From JBEEJZ01 sp046046915 (GTDB lineage: Bacteria > Pseudomonadota > Gammaproteobacteria > Burkholderiales > Burkholderiaceae_C): 64,000 nt of DNA. How positions within the stretch are numbered: the stretch's first letter is position 1; each line of letters starts with the position of its first letter. The stretch is from positions 1 to 64,000 of the forward strand of contig JBJOIT010000011.1 of NCBI GenBank assembly GCA_046046915.1. Direction: 5' to 3'. The notes under the pieces are model-generated. The model did not search any database and was not told the origin of the DNA. It saw only the letters and a list, made by a program, of their open reading frames with translations. Of this stretch, positions 26,340-35,771 are shown one piece after another. The position numbers and the translations under genes were made by a program.

Positions 26340-26561
26340 ATGAAGACAGCTGTGAGCCCATTGATCGACCCCACGCAGTGCCCGGTCTGCGGCAAGAGCA
26401 ACCAGTGCGCCATGGAGCTGGCCAAAGCCACCGGGCAAGCCCAGGCTCCTTGCTGGTGCACCGAAGCCACCTTCAGCGCCGAGCTGCTGTCGCGCGTCCC
26501 TGAAGACCTGCGTGGCAAGGCCTGCATTTGCCCCGCTTGCGCTGCAACGTCCACCGCATAA
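26340..26561 (+). CDS. Cysteine-rich CWC family protein
   Basis: A 73-residue protein with the conserved cysteine pattern CPVCGKSNQCAMEL, then PCWCTEATF and KACICPACA. Six or more cysteines suggest a small metal-binding (zinc ribbon-like) protein; the family is named for its CWC motif. It starts two bases after the rsmI stop and is probably co-transcribed with it. Function unknown. Confidence 0.85.
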   Translation: MKTAVSPLIDPTQCPVCGKSNQCAMELAKATGQAQAPCWCTEATFSAELLSRVPEDLRGKACICPACAATSTA

Positions 26562-26615
26562 TTGCTCTCACATCGACCCCGCCGTATTGGCTGACATCCA
26601 AGGACACGTACACCT

Positions 26616-26807
26616 ATGCCCACCTATCACATCGAAATGCTGGAAGGCCGCACCGTCGAGCAGAAGAAAAAGCTGGTTGAAGAAATCACCCGTGTCACAG
26701 TCGAGGTGCTGGGCGGCTCGCCGGGCGCGGTCGACATCCTGATCACGGACGTGAAACGTGAAAACTGGGCCACGGGCGGCAAGCTCTGGAGCGAACCCAG
26801 GGACTGA
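26616..26807 (+). CDS. 4-Oxalocrotonate tautomerase family protein
   Basis: A 63-residue tautomerase. After removal of Met the N-terminal Pro (MPTYHIEMLEGRT) is the catalytic base; Arg11-type residue and the C-terminal NWATGGKLWSE motif are in place. Such enzymes isomerise 2-hydroxymuconate and related unsaturated acids as hexamers or in related assemblies. It lies in a loose rightward run from rsmI to the amidotransferase; no meta-cleavage genes are nearby, so the substrate is open. Confidence 0.87.
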   Translation: MPTYHIEMLEGRTVEQKKKLVEEITRVTVEVLGGSPGAVDILITDVKRENWATGGKLWSEPRD

Positions 26808-26859
26808 TACACCTTCCGCACTGCCCCTACCATCGTCACGCCACCGACGGAGCCCGACC

Positions 26860-27708
26860 ATGTGCCAGTTGCTGGGTATGAACAGCCACCTGCCCGCCAG
26901 CCTGACGCTGAGTTTTTCGGGCTTTTCGCAGCGCGGCGGCAGCACCGACCACCATGCCGACGGCTGGGGCATTGCTTTTTTTGAAACCGATGGCCACGCG
27001 CCTGGCAAAGGCGCCCGCTGCTTTGTTGACAAGGAGAGTGCAGCCACCTCGCCGATTGCGGCCATGTTGCGCGGCTTTCCCATCAAGAGCCATAACGTGG
27101 TGGCCCATGTGCGCAAAGCCACCATGGGTGCTGTGGCACTTGAAAACACCCACCCCTTCATGCGCGAACTGTGGGGACGCTATTGGGTGTTTGCCCACAA
27201 CGGCGACCTCAAGGACTTCAACCCGCCGCTGCACGGCCATTTCAAGCCCGTGGGCAGCACCGACAGCGAGCTGGCCTTTTGCTGGTTGATGCAGGAGCTG
27301 TCCAAATCCCATGCCGGGGTGCCCACCGTCGAGGAATTGACGCTCACCCTTCGCGAGCTGGTTCCCAAAATTGCCCGCCATGGCACCTTCAACTTCTTGC
27401 TCAGCAACGGCCAGGCCTTGTGGGCACATGCCAGTACCAAGCTGTGCTACCTTGTACGCGAATACCCCTTCACCGAAGTGCAAATGAAGGACGAGGAAGT
27501 GCGGGTGAATCTGGCCGAGCTCAATGGCCGGGAAGATCGCCTGGCCATCGTGGTCACCGAACCACTCACCACCAACGAAGCCTGGACGCACATGGCGCCC
27601 GGTGACCTGGTGGTGTTTGTTGACGGCCGGCCAGCGGGGCGTCAGTGCTGCGCGAGCGCAGCCTCCAGCGCATTGGCAAACATGGCCGCCACGTCAAAAC
27701 CAGTCTGA
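26860..27708 (+). CDS. Class II glutamine amidotransferase (YafJ-like)
   Basis: A 282-residue Ntn-fold amidotransferase. After Met removal Cys becomes the N-terminal nucleophile (MCQLLGMNS); STDHHADGWGIAFF, HVRKATMGAV and FAHNGDLKDF complete the glutaminase site. No synthetase domain is attached, so the ammonia acceptor is unknown. The last 67 bases run antisense into the 3-prime end of gshB, adding a low-complexity tail (CCASAASSALANMAA) that looks like readthrough beyond the ancestral stop. Confidence 0.88.
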   Translation: MCQLLGMNSHLPASLTLSFSGFSQRGGSTDHHADGWGIAFFETDGHAPGKGARCFVDKESAATSPIAAMLRGFPIKSHNVVAHVRKATMGAVALENTHPFMRELWGRYWVFAHNGDLKDFNPPLHGHFKPVGSTDSELAFCWLMQELSKSHAGVPTVEELTLTLRELVPKIARHGTFNFLLSNGQALWAHASTKLCYLVREYPFTEVQMKDEEVRVNLAELNGREDRLAIVVTEPLTTNEAWTHMAPGDLVVFVDGRPAGRQCCASAASSALANMAATSKPV

Positions 27709-28616
27709 TCGCTGATCTCGCGAAAGCAGGTCGGGCTGGTGACGTTGATCTCGGTCAGGCTGTCGCCAATCACATCCAGGCCCACCAGCAGCAGGCCGCG
27801 CGGCGCCAGCACTGGGCCCAGAGCTTCGGCAATCTCACGGTCACGCGCGGTCAGCGGCTGGGCCACGCCCTTGCCACCGGCCGCCAGGTTGCCACGCACC
27901 TCGCCACCCTGAGGAATGCGCGCCAGGCAGTAGGGCACCGGCTTGCCGCCGATCACCAATACACGCTTGTCGCCCTGGGCGATGGCGGGCAGGTACTTTT
28001 GCACCATCACGGTTTGTGCGCCATCCTTGTTCAGGGTTTCGATGATGGCCCCCAGGTTCATGCCATCCTCGCGCACCCGGAAAATGCCCATGCCGCCCAT
28101 GCCGTCAAGTGGCTTGAGGATGATGTCCTGGTGCTGGGCATGAAAACGCCGGATGTCCGAGGCATCTCGCGTCACCAGGGTCGGACCGATGAACTGGGGA
28201 AACTCAAGAATCGCTAATTTCTCCGGGTGATTGCGCAGGGCGGCAGGCTTGTTGAAAACCCGGGCACCCTCGCGTTCGGCCTGCTCCAGCAAATGCGTGG
28301 CATAGAAAAACTCGCTGTCAAAAGGCGGATCCTTGCGCATGACCACCGCATCAAAATCTTTCAGGGCCTGCGGCCGCTCATCGGGGGCCTGCTGGGCCGC
28401 CGTAAACCAGTGCTCCGGGTCGCCCGTCAAGGTGATGTCGCGCACATAGGCCGTCACCGGCTGCTGAACCCCGCCACCGCCTTGCCACATGATGTCCTTG
28501 GGCTCGCAGGCACTGAGGGTGTGTCCTCGCGATTGCAGCTCACGCATCATGGTGAAGGTGCTGTCCTTGTAAATCTTGAAGGACTCCAACGGGTCGGCAA
28601 CAAAAAGTATGTTCAT
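27642..28616 (-). CDS. gshB: Glutathione synthetase
   Basis: A 324-residue ATP-grasp enzyme joining gamma-glutamylcysteine and glycine, the second step of glutathione synthesis. It starts MNILFVADPLESFKIYKDST and contains MRKDPPFDSEFFYAT, ILKPLDGMGGMGIFRV and the C-terminal GLDVIGDSLTEINVTSPT. Length is normal for proteobacterial GshB. The ATG overlaps the benE stop by four bases. It is the last gene of a gshA-kup-benE-gshB run. Confidence 0.95.
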   Translation of the reverse strand: MNILFVADPLESFKIYKDSTFTMMRELQSRGHTLSACEPKDIMWQGGGGVQQPVTAYVRDITLTGDPEHWFTAAQQAPDERPQALKDFDAVVMRKDPPFDSEFFYATHLLEQAEREGARVFNKPAALRNHPEKLAILEFPQFIGPTLVTRDASDIRRFHAQHQDIILKPLDGMGGMGIFRVREDGMNLGAIIETLNKDGAQTVMVQKYLPAIAQGDKRVLVIGGKPVPYCLARIPQGGEVRGNLAAGGKGVAQPLTARDREIAEALGPVLAPRGLLLVGLDVIGDSLTEINVTSPTCFREISDQTGFDVAAMFANALEAALAQH

Positions 28617-29857
28617 GGCTTGTTTACGGCTGTCTCGTGGCCGGCGCCATGGGCGGGCAGATGCTTGGCGGCGCCGAACTGTTGGATGAAAAGTGCTAGG
28701 GCACCGGCCAGCACGCCCCAGAAAGCAGAGCCCACGCCGGCAATGACCACCCCCGACAAGGTGACCAGAAAAGTGATCAGTGCCGCCTCTCGGTGGACCT
28801 CGTCCTTCACAGCGGCGGCCAGGCCGCTGCCGATGGTGCCCAGCAACGCCAGACCGGCGATGACCGCCACCAGCTCTTTGGGCATGGCGATCAGAAGGCC
28901 CATGATGGCCGCGCCAAACACGCCCATCACGGCGTAAATCATCCCGCATGACACGGCAGCGGTGTAGCGCTTACGCGGGTCGGTATGCGCCTCGGGCCCC
29001 ATGCAGATGGCTGCGGTGATGGCGCTCAGATTCAGGGCAAAGGCGCCCAAAGGCGCCAGCAGCAGCGTGACCAACCCAGTCAGCGTGATGACTTTGGAGA
29101 TGGGAATTCCCCCATCAGCACTGTCTGGGCCATAGCCGGATGCGCGTATGGCTGCCACACCCGGCAGGTTTTGGGACGCCATAGTCACCACAAACAGGGG
29201 CAAGGCGAGGCTGACGAGCGCAGCCACGGTGAACTGCGGCGCCACCCACTCAGGTGTGGCCAGCGCCAGCGTCAAGCCGCCCAGCGCCAATTGCCCCCGT
29301 GCGAGCACATAGCTCAGCGCCACCAGCAAGGTCAGCACCACGGCGTAGCGCGGCCACCAACGCTTGGCTGCCAGGTAAACCCCCAACATCAGCAGCACCA
29401 GCGGCAAAGAGGTTTGGGCAGCAGCAAACGCCTGCAGGCCAAAACGTGCCAGTACACCCGCCAACAGGGCAGAAGCCAGCGCAGTCGGCACCCGGTTCAT
29501 GATGCGCTCGAACCAACCGGTGACCCCGACCAGGGTGATCAAAGCGGCGCTGGCCATGAAGGCCGCCACCGCCTCCCCCATGGAAAAACCACCCGCCACA
29601 CCGGCCGTGGCCAGCACCGCTGCACCCGGGGTGGACCAAGCCACCATCACGGGCTTCTTGAGCCAGAGCGAGGGCAAGGCCGAGCACAGCCCCATGCCCA
29701 GACCCAGGGCCCACATCCACGAAGCCAGCTGTTCAGGCGTGGCCTGGAACGCCAGCGCTGCTTGAAACACGATGGCCACCGAACTGGTGAACCCCACCAG
29801 CACCGCCACAAAGCCGGCGGTAAAAGCGCTTAGGCTGATGTCTTTGAAAAAGGACAC
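28613..29857 (-). CDS. benE: BenE-family benzoate/H+ symporter-like transporter
   Basis: A 414-residue, strongly hydrophobic protein with about 12 predicted membrane segments. The pattern FTAGFVAVLVGFTSSVAIVFQA at the N terminus and AICMGPEAHTDPRKRY in the C-terminal half mark the BenE family. The prototype imports benzoate with a proton. No benzoate-degradation genes are near; instead it sits in a glutathione/potassium operon, coupled to gshB by ATGA. The physiological substrate may differ from benzoate. Confidence 0.85.
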   Translation of the reverse strand: MSFFKDISLSAFTAGFVAVLVGFTSSVAIVFQAALAFQATPEQLASWMWALGLGMGLCSALPSLWLKKPVMVAWSTPGAAVLATAGVAGGFSMGEAVAAFMASAALITLVGVTGWFERIMNRVPTALASALLAGVLARFGLQAFAAAQTSLPLVLLMLGVYLAAKRWWPRYAVVLTLLVALSYVLARGQLALGGLTLALATPEWVAPQFTVAALVSLALPLFVVTMASQNLPGVAAIRASGYGPDSADGGIPISKVITLTGLVTLLLAPLGAFALNLSAITAAICMGPEAHTDPRKRYTAAVSCGMIYAVMGVFGAAIMGLLIAMPKELVAVIAGLALLGTIGSGLAAAVKDEVHREAALITFLVTLSGVVIAGVGSAFWGVLAGALALFIQQFGAAKHLPAHGAGHETAVNKP

Positions 29858-29864
29858 AGGCGCT

Positions 29865-31733
29865 TCAAATCTCGATCTTGGAGCCCAGCTCCACCACAGA
29901 GTTGTTGGGCAGCATCAGGAAGTCCGCAGCACCGCTGGCGTTGTGGTGCATCTGTGAAAAAAGCTTCTCGCGCCACTGCGCCATGCCGCCACCGATGGTG
30001 GGAATCACTGTGTCGCGGGACAGGAAGTAGCTGGTGTTCATCGCATCCAGCTCGCAGCCCCTCCCCTTGATTTGCTGCAAGGCCTTGGGCACATCAGGAT
30101 CGTTCTTGAAGCCGTAATGAATCACCACCTGCCAGCAATCATGGCCCAGCGACTCGATGGACAGCCGCTTGTTCATGCCTATCCAGGGCACTTCGTGATT
30201 GCAGACCGTCACAAACAAGTTGTGGGTGTGCAGCACCTTGTTGTGCTTGAGGTTGTGCAAGAGGGCGTTGGGTACCGTGCCAGGCTCAGCCGTCAAAAAC
30301 ACCGCAGTGCCCTCGACACGGGCAGGTGGGCTGACAAACACGGCATCCAGAAAACTGGGCAGATCAATGGCGTCGGCTTTGAGGGACTGGTTCAACAGGG
30401 TGCGCCCGTCTTTCCAGGTTGTCATCAGGGCAAAGATGGCCCCACCGATAACCAGGGGGAACCAGCCACCATCAAAGAGCTTGAACATGTTGGACGCAAA
30501 AAAGGCCAGATCCACCACAAAGAAAAAGCCAGTGGCCGCAAAGCACAGCACCAAGGGATATTTCCAGCTGTAGCGTATGACAAAGAAAGTCAGGATCGTG
30601 GTGATCAGCATGTCCAGCGTCACCGCAATACCGTAGGCGGCAGCCAGGTTGCTGGACGAGCGGAACATCAGCACCGCCAGCACGATGGTGACGAACAGCC
30701 CCCAGTTCACCACTGGAATGTAAATCTGGCCGGTGTCGCGCACACTGGTGTGTTGGATGTTCAGGCGCGGCAAATAACCGAGCTGCACAACTTGTTTGGT
30801 AACACTGAACGCACCAGAGATAAGTGCTTGCGATGCGATCACCGTGGCAAGAGTGGCCATGACCACCAAGGGAAGCAAAGCCCAATCCGGCGCCATCAGA
30901 AAAAATGGGTTTTTGACGGCCTCAGGATGCTCCAGCAGCAGGGCCCCCTGACCAAAGTAGTTCAGGGTCAAGGCCGGCATGACCACAGCAAACCAGGCCA
31001 GGCGTATGGGCTTTTTGCCAAAGTGGCCCAGGTCGGCATACAGCGCCTCGGCCCCGGTCACACACAGCACCACCGCGCCCAGAATCACAAAGGTCACGCC
31101 CGGGTTTTCGAACATGAAACCCAGGGCGTAATGCGGACTGACCGCCAGCAAAATGGCGGGATGGGACGAGATCTGCCACACACCCAACAGGGCGATCAGT
31201 CCAAACCAGAGCAGCGTGATAGGACCGAAGAATTTGCCTATGCCGGTGGTGCCCCGCTTTTGGACGGCAAACAGGCAAAACAAAATTACCAGCGTGATAG
31301 GAATCACGAAACGGCGAAAAGCTGGAGAAATGACTTCCAGACCCTCCACCGCAGACAAGACCGAGATCGCCGGGGTGATGACACCATCACCATAAAACAA
31401 CGAGGTGCCAAAGATGCCCATGATCAGCAGTACGCTGCGCAGTCGGGGTTTGTCTTTGACCGCTTGGGAGGCCAACGCCAACATGGCCACCAAGCCGCCT
31501 TCTCCGTGGTTATCCGCCCTTAGCACCAACACCACGTACTTGATGGAAACGATGACTGTCAGAGTCCAGAAGAAGATGGACAGCACGCCATAGACGTTGT
31601 CGGGCGTGAAGTCCACATGGCCGGAGTTGAAGACCTCCTTGACGGCGTACAGCACACTGGTGCCGATGTCGCCATACACCACGCCAATGGCGCCCAGAGT
31701 TAATGCGGCAAGAGACGATTTCGATGCAGACAC
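29865..31733 (-). CDS. kup: Low-affinity K+ uptake transporter Kup
   Basis: A 622-residue K+/H+ symporter of the KUP/HAK family. It starts with the typical LGAIGVVYGDIGTSVLYAVKE; about 12 membrane segments occupy residues 15-450, and the cytoplasmic C-terminal domain follows. LFYGDGVITPAISVLSAVEG is also diagnostic. It is seven bases upstream of benE and 144 bases downstream of gshA. Potassium and glutathione pools are linked through glutathione-gated K+ channels in other proteobacteria, which may explain the grouping. Confidence 0.95.
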   Translation of the reverse strand: MSASKSSLAALTLGAIGVVYGDIGTSVLYAVKEVFNSGHVDFTPDNVYGVLSIFFWTLTVIVSIKYVVLVLRADNHGEGGLVAMLALASQAVKDKPRLRSVLLIMGIFGTSLFYGDGVITPAISVLSAVEGLEVISPAFRRFVIPITLVILFCLFAVQKRGTTGIGKFFGPITLLWFGLIALLGVWQISSHPAILLAVSPHYALGFMFENPGVTFVILGAVVLCVTGAEALYADLGHFGKKPIRLAWFAVVMPALTLNYFGQGALLLEHPEAVKNPFFLMAPDWALLPLVVMATLATVIASQALISGAFSVTKQVVQLGYLPRLNIQHTSVRDTGQIYIPVVNWGLFVTIVLAVLMFRSSSNLAAAYGIAVTLDMLITTILTFFVIRYSWKYPLVLCFAATGFFFVVDLAFFASNMFKLFDGGWFPLVIGGAIFALMTTWKDGRTLLNQSLKADAIDLPSFLDAVFVSPPARVEGTAVFLTAEPGTVPNALLHNLKHNKVLHTHNLFVTVCNHEVPWIGMNKRLSIESLGHDCWQVVIHYGFKNDPDVPKALQQIKGRGCELDAMNTSYFLSRDTVIPTIGGGMAQWREKLFSQMHHNASGAADFLMLPNNSVVELGSKIEI

Positions 31734-31877
31734 AAATTAAGGCCTAGGGCAGCGCCTAAGGCTCCGTTCTTTGAGGGAACGCCATTTTGCGCCTGCCAGC
31801 AGGGCTTGTGGCTAAGGTCGACGCTCTAAATCAGGCGTTGTGAATAAATGTTGCAGCGCAGCAACTAACGACCGTCC

Positions 31878-33173
31878 TCACTCTTCAGTTTCTGCTTCGG
31901 GGTCGGTGGCTTCCAGCTCGTAACTCGCCGCCAGCATAGCCAAGCGGCCAATCACGCCATACATGTAAAAACGATTGGGTGCACTGGCCCCAGGCTTCAC
32001 ACCGGGTTGCGGCAAGCGAGTGCTCTCTGCAAAGGCCAAAGGCACAAAACTGGCGCCGGGCGCATTGAGGTTTTCATCCACGCCGCGCTCGGCATGGATA
32101 CGGTAAAAGCCCCCCACCACGTAGCGATCCATCATGTACACCACGGGCTCGGCGACCGCATCGTTCATGCGCTCATTGGTCAGCACCCCCTCCTGAATGA
32201 TGACCTCATTCACGACTTGACCGTCCTTGACAACACCCATCTTGTTGCGGGTCTTGCGGTTGAGCGTATCAAGTTCTTTGACGTCGCGCACGGTCATGAT
32301 GCCCATGCCATAAGTGCCGTTGTCGGCCTTCACCACCACGAAAGGCTTTTCGTTGATGCCGTATTCCTTGTATTTGCGACGAACCTTGGTCAGCACCGCA
32401 TCGACGTTGGTACGCAGGCAATCCATGCCGGTTTCCTCGGCAAAGTTGACCTCGCCGCATCGGTTGAACAGGGGATTGATCAGCCACGGGTCCACGCCCA
32501 GCAACTTGCCAAAGCGCTTGGAGACTTCTTCGTAAATCTTGAAATGGGTGCTCTTGCGGCGCGTGCTCCAACCCGCGTGCAAGGGTGGCAGCAGGTATTG
32601 CTCATGCAAGTCTTCCAGGATGCCGGGCACGCCAGCGCTGAGGTCGTTGTTCAGCAGAATAGTGCAAGGATCAAAGTCTTTCACCCCGATACGGCGCGGC
32701 GTGCGGATGACCGGCTCCAGCGTCACACTCTGGCCATCGGGCAACTCGATGGTGGTGGTTTTATTGATCTCGGGGTTGATGGAGCCGATCCGCACATTGA
32801 GCCCAGCCATGTGAAAGATGCGCTGCAACTGCGCCACATTGCTCAAATAAAAGGTGTTGCGCGTGTGGTTCTCGGGAATCAGGAGCAAGTTGCGCGCCTC
32901 TGGGCAAATCTTTTCGATGGCCGCCATGGCTGCCTGTACCGCCAGCGGCAGCATTTCAGGCGTGAGGTTATTCCAGCCACCGGGAAACAGATTGGTGTCC
33001 ACCGGCGCAAGCTTGAAGCCCGCATTACGCACATCCACAGAGCTGTAAAACGGGGGCGTGTGCTCCATCCACTCCAATCTGAACCAGCGCTCGATGGCTG
33101 GCATGGAGTCCAACACACGCTGCTCCAGCTCGTTGATCGGGCCAGTCAGGGCGGTGACGAGATGTGGAACCAT
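31878..33173 (-). CDS. gshA: Glutamate--cysteine ligase (proteobacterial, ferrooxidans type)
   Basis: A 431-residue enzyme catalysing the first, rate-limiting step of glutathione synthesis. It belongs to the GshA type of beta- and some gammaproteobacteria (TIGR02049-like), recognisable by VDTNLFPGGWNNLT, LLLIPENHTRNTFYL, VVKADNGTYGMGIMTV and the C-terminal RFYMYGVIGRLAMLAASYE. It is the first gene of the leftward glutathione run. A weak hairpin (GTTGC/GCAAC near 31850-31865) follows its stop. Confidence 0.93.
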   Translation of the reverse strand: MVPHLVTALTGPINELEQRVLDSMPAIERWFRLEWMEHTPPFYSSVDVRNAGFKLAPVDTNLFPGGWNNLTPEMLPLAVQAAMAAIEKICPEARNLLLIPENHTRNTFYLSNVAQLQRIFHMAGLNVRIGSINPEINKTTTIELPDGQSVTLEPVIRTPRRIGVKDFDPCTILLNNDLSAGVPGILEDLHEQYLLPPLHAGWSTRRKSTHFKIYEEVSKRFGKLLGVDPWLINPLFNRCGEVNFAEETGMDCLRTNVDAVLTKVRRKYKEYGINEKPFVVVKADNGTYGMGIMTVRDVKELDTLNRKTRNKMGVVKDGQVVNEVIIQEGVLTNERMNDAVAEPVVYMMDRYVVGGFYRIHAERGVDENLNAPGASFVPLAFAESTRLPQPGVKPGASAPNRFYMYGVIGRLAMLAASYELEATDPEAETEE

Positions 33174-33234
33174 GCGTGCCTCTAGGGTCTAGGGTGGGAT
33201 GAGCGGCAAATTCTAGATCTGCCGCTTTGCCATA

Positions 33235-33256
33235 GGGCTTGCGGGGTCACAAGCCC
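33235..33256 (-). repeat. Inverted repeat after proA
   Basis: GGGCTTG, an 8-base loop and CAAGCCC form a perfect 7-bp stem nine bases beyond the proA stop. There is no T run, so it may be a weak or rho-assisted terminator between proA and gshA. Confidence 0.35.
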
Positions 33257-33264
33257 GGGGCAGG

Positions 33265-34563
33265 TCAGCCTCGCAGCTCACCTTCGCCCAACACCACGTA
33301 CTTCAGCGAGGTGAGGCCCTCGATGCCCACCGGGCCGCGGGCGTGGAACTTGTCGGTGCTGATCCCGATCTCGGCGCCCAAACCATATTCAAAGCCATCG
33401 GCAAAACGGGTACTGGCATTCACCATCACGCTGCTGGAGTCCACCTCGCGCAAAAAGCGCTGGGCATGAACATGGTCTGTGGTCAGGATAGCCTCAGTGT
33501 GGTGGCTGGAGTACTGGTTGATGTGGGCAATGGCCTCGTCCACGCCCGACACCACCTTGATGCTGATGATGGGCGCCAGGTATTCCTCGAACCAGTCCTG
33601 CTCGCTGGCGTCATTCAGGTTCGCTCCGGGTACCGCTGCCAGGATGGCTTTGGACGCCGCGCAGCAGCGCATCTCCACGCCTTTGGCAGCATAAATGGTG
33701 CCAATCAGCGGCAAGAACTCATCTGCCACGCCCCGCGCAACCAACAGGCTTTCTGTGGCGTTGCAGGGGCTGTACTTTTGCGTCTTGGCGTTATCGGCCA
33801 CACGCACCGCCATGGCGATGTCACAAGGGTCGTCCACATAGGTGTGGCAATTACCGTCCAGGTGCTTGATAACGGGCACCTTGGCCTCACGGCTGATACG
33901 TTCGATCAGGCCCTTACCACCGCGGGGAATGATCACATCCACGTACTGCGGCATGGCGATGAGCTGGCCCACAGCCGCCCGGTCGGTGGTCGGCACCAGC
34001 TGCACTGCCTCATGGGGCAGGCCGGCCTGCTGCAAAGCTTGCTGAACCAAGGCTGCCAGCGCCTTGTTGGAATCGATGGCCTCAGAGCCACCGCGCAAGA
34101 TGCAGGCATTGCCGCTTTTGATCGACAAGCTGGCCGCTTCTATCGTCACATTGGGCCGGCTCTCGAAAATCATGCCGAACACCCCGATGGGCACTCGCAT
34201 CTGCCCCACGCGTATGCCGCTGGGCTGTTGCTTCATGCCCATGATCTCGCCAATGATGTCGGGCATGGAGGCCAGCTGCTCGCAGCCTTCGGCACAGGTT
34301 TCGATCACTTTGGGCGTGAGCTTGAGTCGGTCGACCATAGGCTCTGCCAAACCAGCGGCGCGGGCCCGCTCCAGATCCTTGGCGTTTTCAACCTGCAAAG
34401 GCGCAACATTGGCGCGCAACAATGCCGCCAGACCACGCAGGGCTGTGCGCTTGGTCGCTGCGGTGGCTTTGGCCATCAGGGCCGAGGCTGCCTTGGCCTG
34501 CTGGCCCAGGGCGCTCATCAATTCAGTGGTGTCGGTGGTGTCTATGTTGCTCATGGGTGTCAT
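33265..34563 (-). CDS. proA: Gamma-glutamyl phosphate reductase
   Basis: A 432-residue ALDH-superfamily enzyme, the second step of proline synthesis, making glutamate-5-semialdehyde. Visible motifs include GVFGMIFESRPNVT, AASLSIKSGNACILRGGSEA, and the catalytic Cys in YSPCNATESLLV. Two ATGs (34563 and 34554) are possible; neither has a strong ribosome site. It follows holA in the same direction, the usual holA-proA order in Burkholderiales. Confidence 0.95.
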   Translation of the reverse strand: MTPMSNIDTTDTTELMSALGQQAKAASALMAKATAATKRTALRGLAALLRANVAPLQVENAKDLERARAAGLAEPMVDRLKLTPKVIETCAEGCEQLASMPDIIGEIMGMKQQPSGIRVGQMRVPIGVFGMIFESRPNVTIEAASLSIKSGNACILRGGSEAIDSNKALAALVQQALQQAGLPHEAVQLVPTTDRAAVGQLIAMPQYVDVIIPRGGKGLIERISREAKVPVIKHLDGNCHTYVDDPCDIAMAVRVADNAKTQKYSPCNATESLLVARGVADEFLPLIGTIYAAKGVEMRCCAASKAILAAVPGANLNDASEQDWFEEYLAPIISIKVVSGVDEAIAHINQYSSHHTEAILTTDHVHAQRFLREVDSSSVMVNASTRFADGFEYGLGAEIGISTDKFHARGPVGIEGLTSLKYVVLGEGELRG

Positions 34564-34596
34564 TTTCTCATTGCTGGCCGGACGGTATGGGTACGT

Positions 34597-35649
34597 TCAG
34601 CGGACGGCGCAGGCTCTGCACACCTCAAGCGCCAGGCGATGCAAGGCCTGCCAGGGATCGGCAGGCCAGGCGGGGTTCTTAAGACCTTTGACGATGCCAT
34701 CCACGGTGTGCGCCTGTTGCAACCATTGCGCCAGCAGCGTGAGGGTCAGGCGCGGCAGCACGCGCTCAAACTGTTTTTCTTTCAAGCCCCAGATGCGGTT
34801 GTCGCGCAAGGCCATGGGCAAGGGTTTCCCGTCTGCCATGGCCTGCTTGACGCGCATCAGGCTGCGAATGTCTTCAGACAAGGCCCAATGGACCAGCACC
34901 TCCGCTTCACCCTCGGCCTGAAGGCCGTCAAGCATGCGCTGCACACGTCCGACCTGACCGGCCAGCACGGCCTCCGATAACTTGAACACGTCGTAGCGGG
35001 CCACGTTGAGCACGGCTGCCTCCACCTGCGCAAAACTCAGCTCACCGGTGGGATGCAGCAAGGCCAGTTTTTGAATCTCTTGATGGGCAGCCAACAGATT
35101 GCCCTCCACCCGGTCAGCAAAAAACTGCAGGGTACGCTGCCCCTCCTCCCCACCCGAGACCCGCTGGCCCTGGGCCTGCAGTCGCTGCGCAATCCACTGC
35201 GGTAGCATCCGTCGCTCAACCGGATCAAAGCGCAAGCTGACGCCATAACTCTCCAAGGCGCCAAACCAGGCCGACTTGCTGGTCGGACCGTCCAACCTCG
35301 GCAGCAACACCAGTGTGAGGGTGCTGTCGTCAGCTGCCGCTCGCTCCGCTAACTGTTGCAAAGCGACCGAACCGTCTTTGCCAGGCTTGCCGCTGGGGAT
35401 GCGAATCTCCACAATCTGGCGATCCGCAAACAAACTCAAGGTTCCACCGCTGGCCAACACCTCGCTCCAGTCAAAGTGGGCCCCCGCCACGGTGTGCACC
35501 GTGCGCTCGGTATATCCCTGCACCCGAGCCGCAGCGCGCAAGGCGTCGGCACTTTCCTGCAGCAGCAGGGGCTCGTCGCCGTGCAGGGTGTACAGGCTTT
35601 TGAGCCCGCGCTGCAGGTGATCGTTCAGTTGAGCGGGCGCCAGAATCAT
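34597..35649 (-). CDS. holA: DNA polymerase III subunit delta
   Basis: A 350-residue clamp-loader subunit that opens the beta sliding clamp. The pattern LYTLHGDEPLLLQESADALR at the N terminus, FADRVEGNLLAAHQEIQKL in the middle and VHWALSEDIRSLMRVKQA near the C terminus is typical. The ATG at 35649 gives the family N terminus MILAPAQLNDHL but has no ribosome site upstream. Such starts are usually coupled to an upstream gene (lptE), which is absent here because an accessory block lies between. Confidence 0.92.
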   Translation of the reverse strand: MILAPAQLNDHLQRGLKSLYTLHGDEPLLLQESADALRAAARVQGYTERTVHTVAGAHFDWSEVLASGGTLSLFADRQIVEIRIPSGKPGKDGSVALQQLAERAAADDSTLTLVLLPRLDGPTSKSAWFGALESYGVSLRFDPVERRMLPQWIAQRLQAQGQRVSGGEEGQRTLQFFADRVEGNLLAAHQEIQKLALLHPTGELSFAQVEAAVLNVARYDVFKLSEAVLAGQVGRVQRMLDGLQAEGEAEVLVHWALSEDIRSLMRVKQAMADGKPLPMALRDNRIWGLKEKQFERVLPRLTLTLLAQWLQQAHTVDGIVKGLKNPAWPADPWQALHRLALEVCRACAVR

Positions 35650-35732
35650 GGCAATGAGTTTAGCGGCTGGGCTGGCCAAAGCGCCCAAGCGCTAGCGGCG
35701 TGACCCCTGCGGCTGCAGATCGTGACGGGGAT

Positions 35733-35760
35733 CACTTGGCGCAAGTGGCGAGCGTATTAT
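35733..35760 (+). promoter_or_regulatory. Dyad and minus-10 box ahead of the DUF4143 ATPase
   Basis: A perfect dyad CACTTG-GCG-CAAGTG (35733-35747) lies seven bases before TATTAT (35755-35760), a good minus-10 element. A start of transcription near 35767 is expected. The dyad covers the minus-35 position, so a regulator binding there would control the promoter. Confidence 0.4.
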
Positions 35761-35771
35761 GCGGAATTCAA

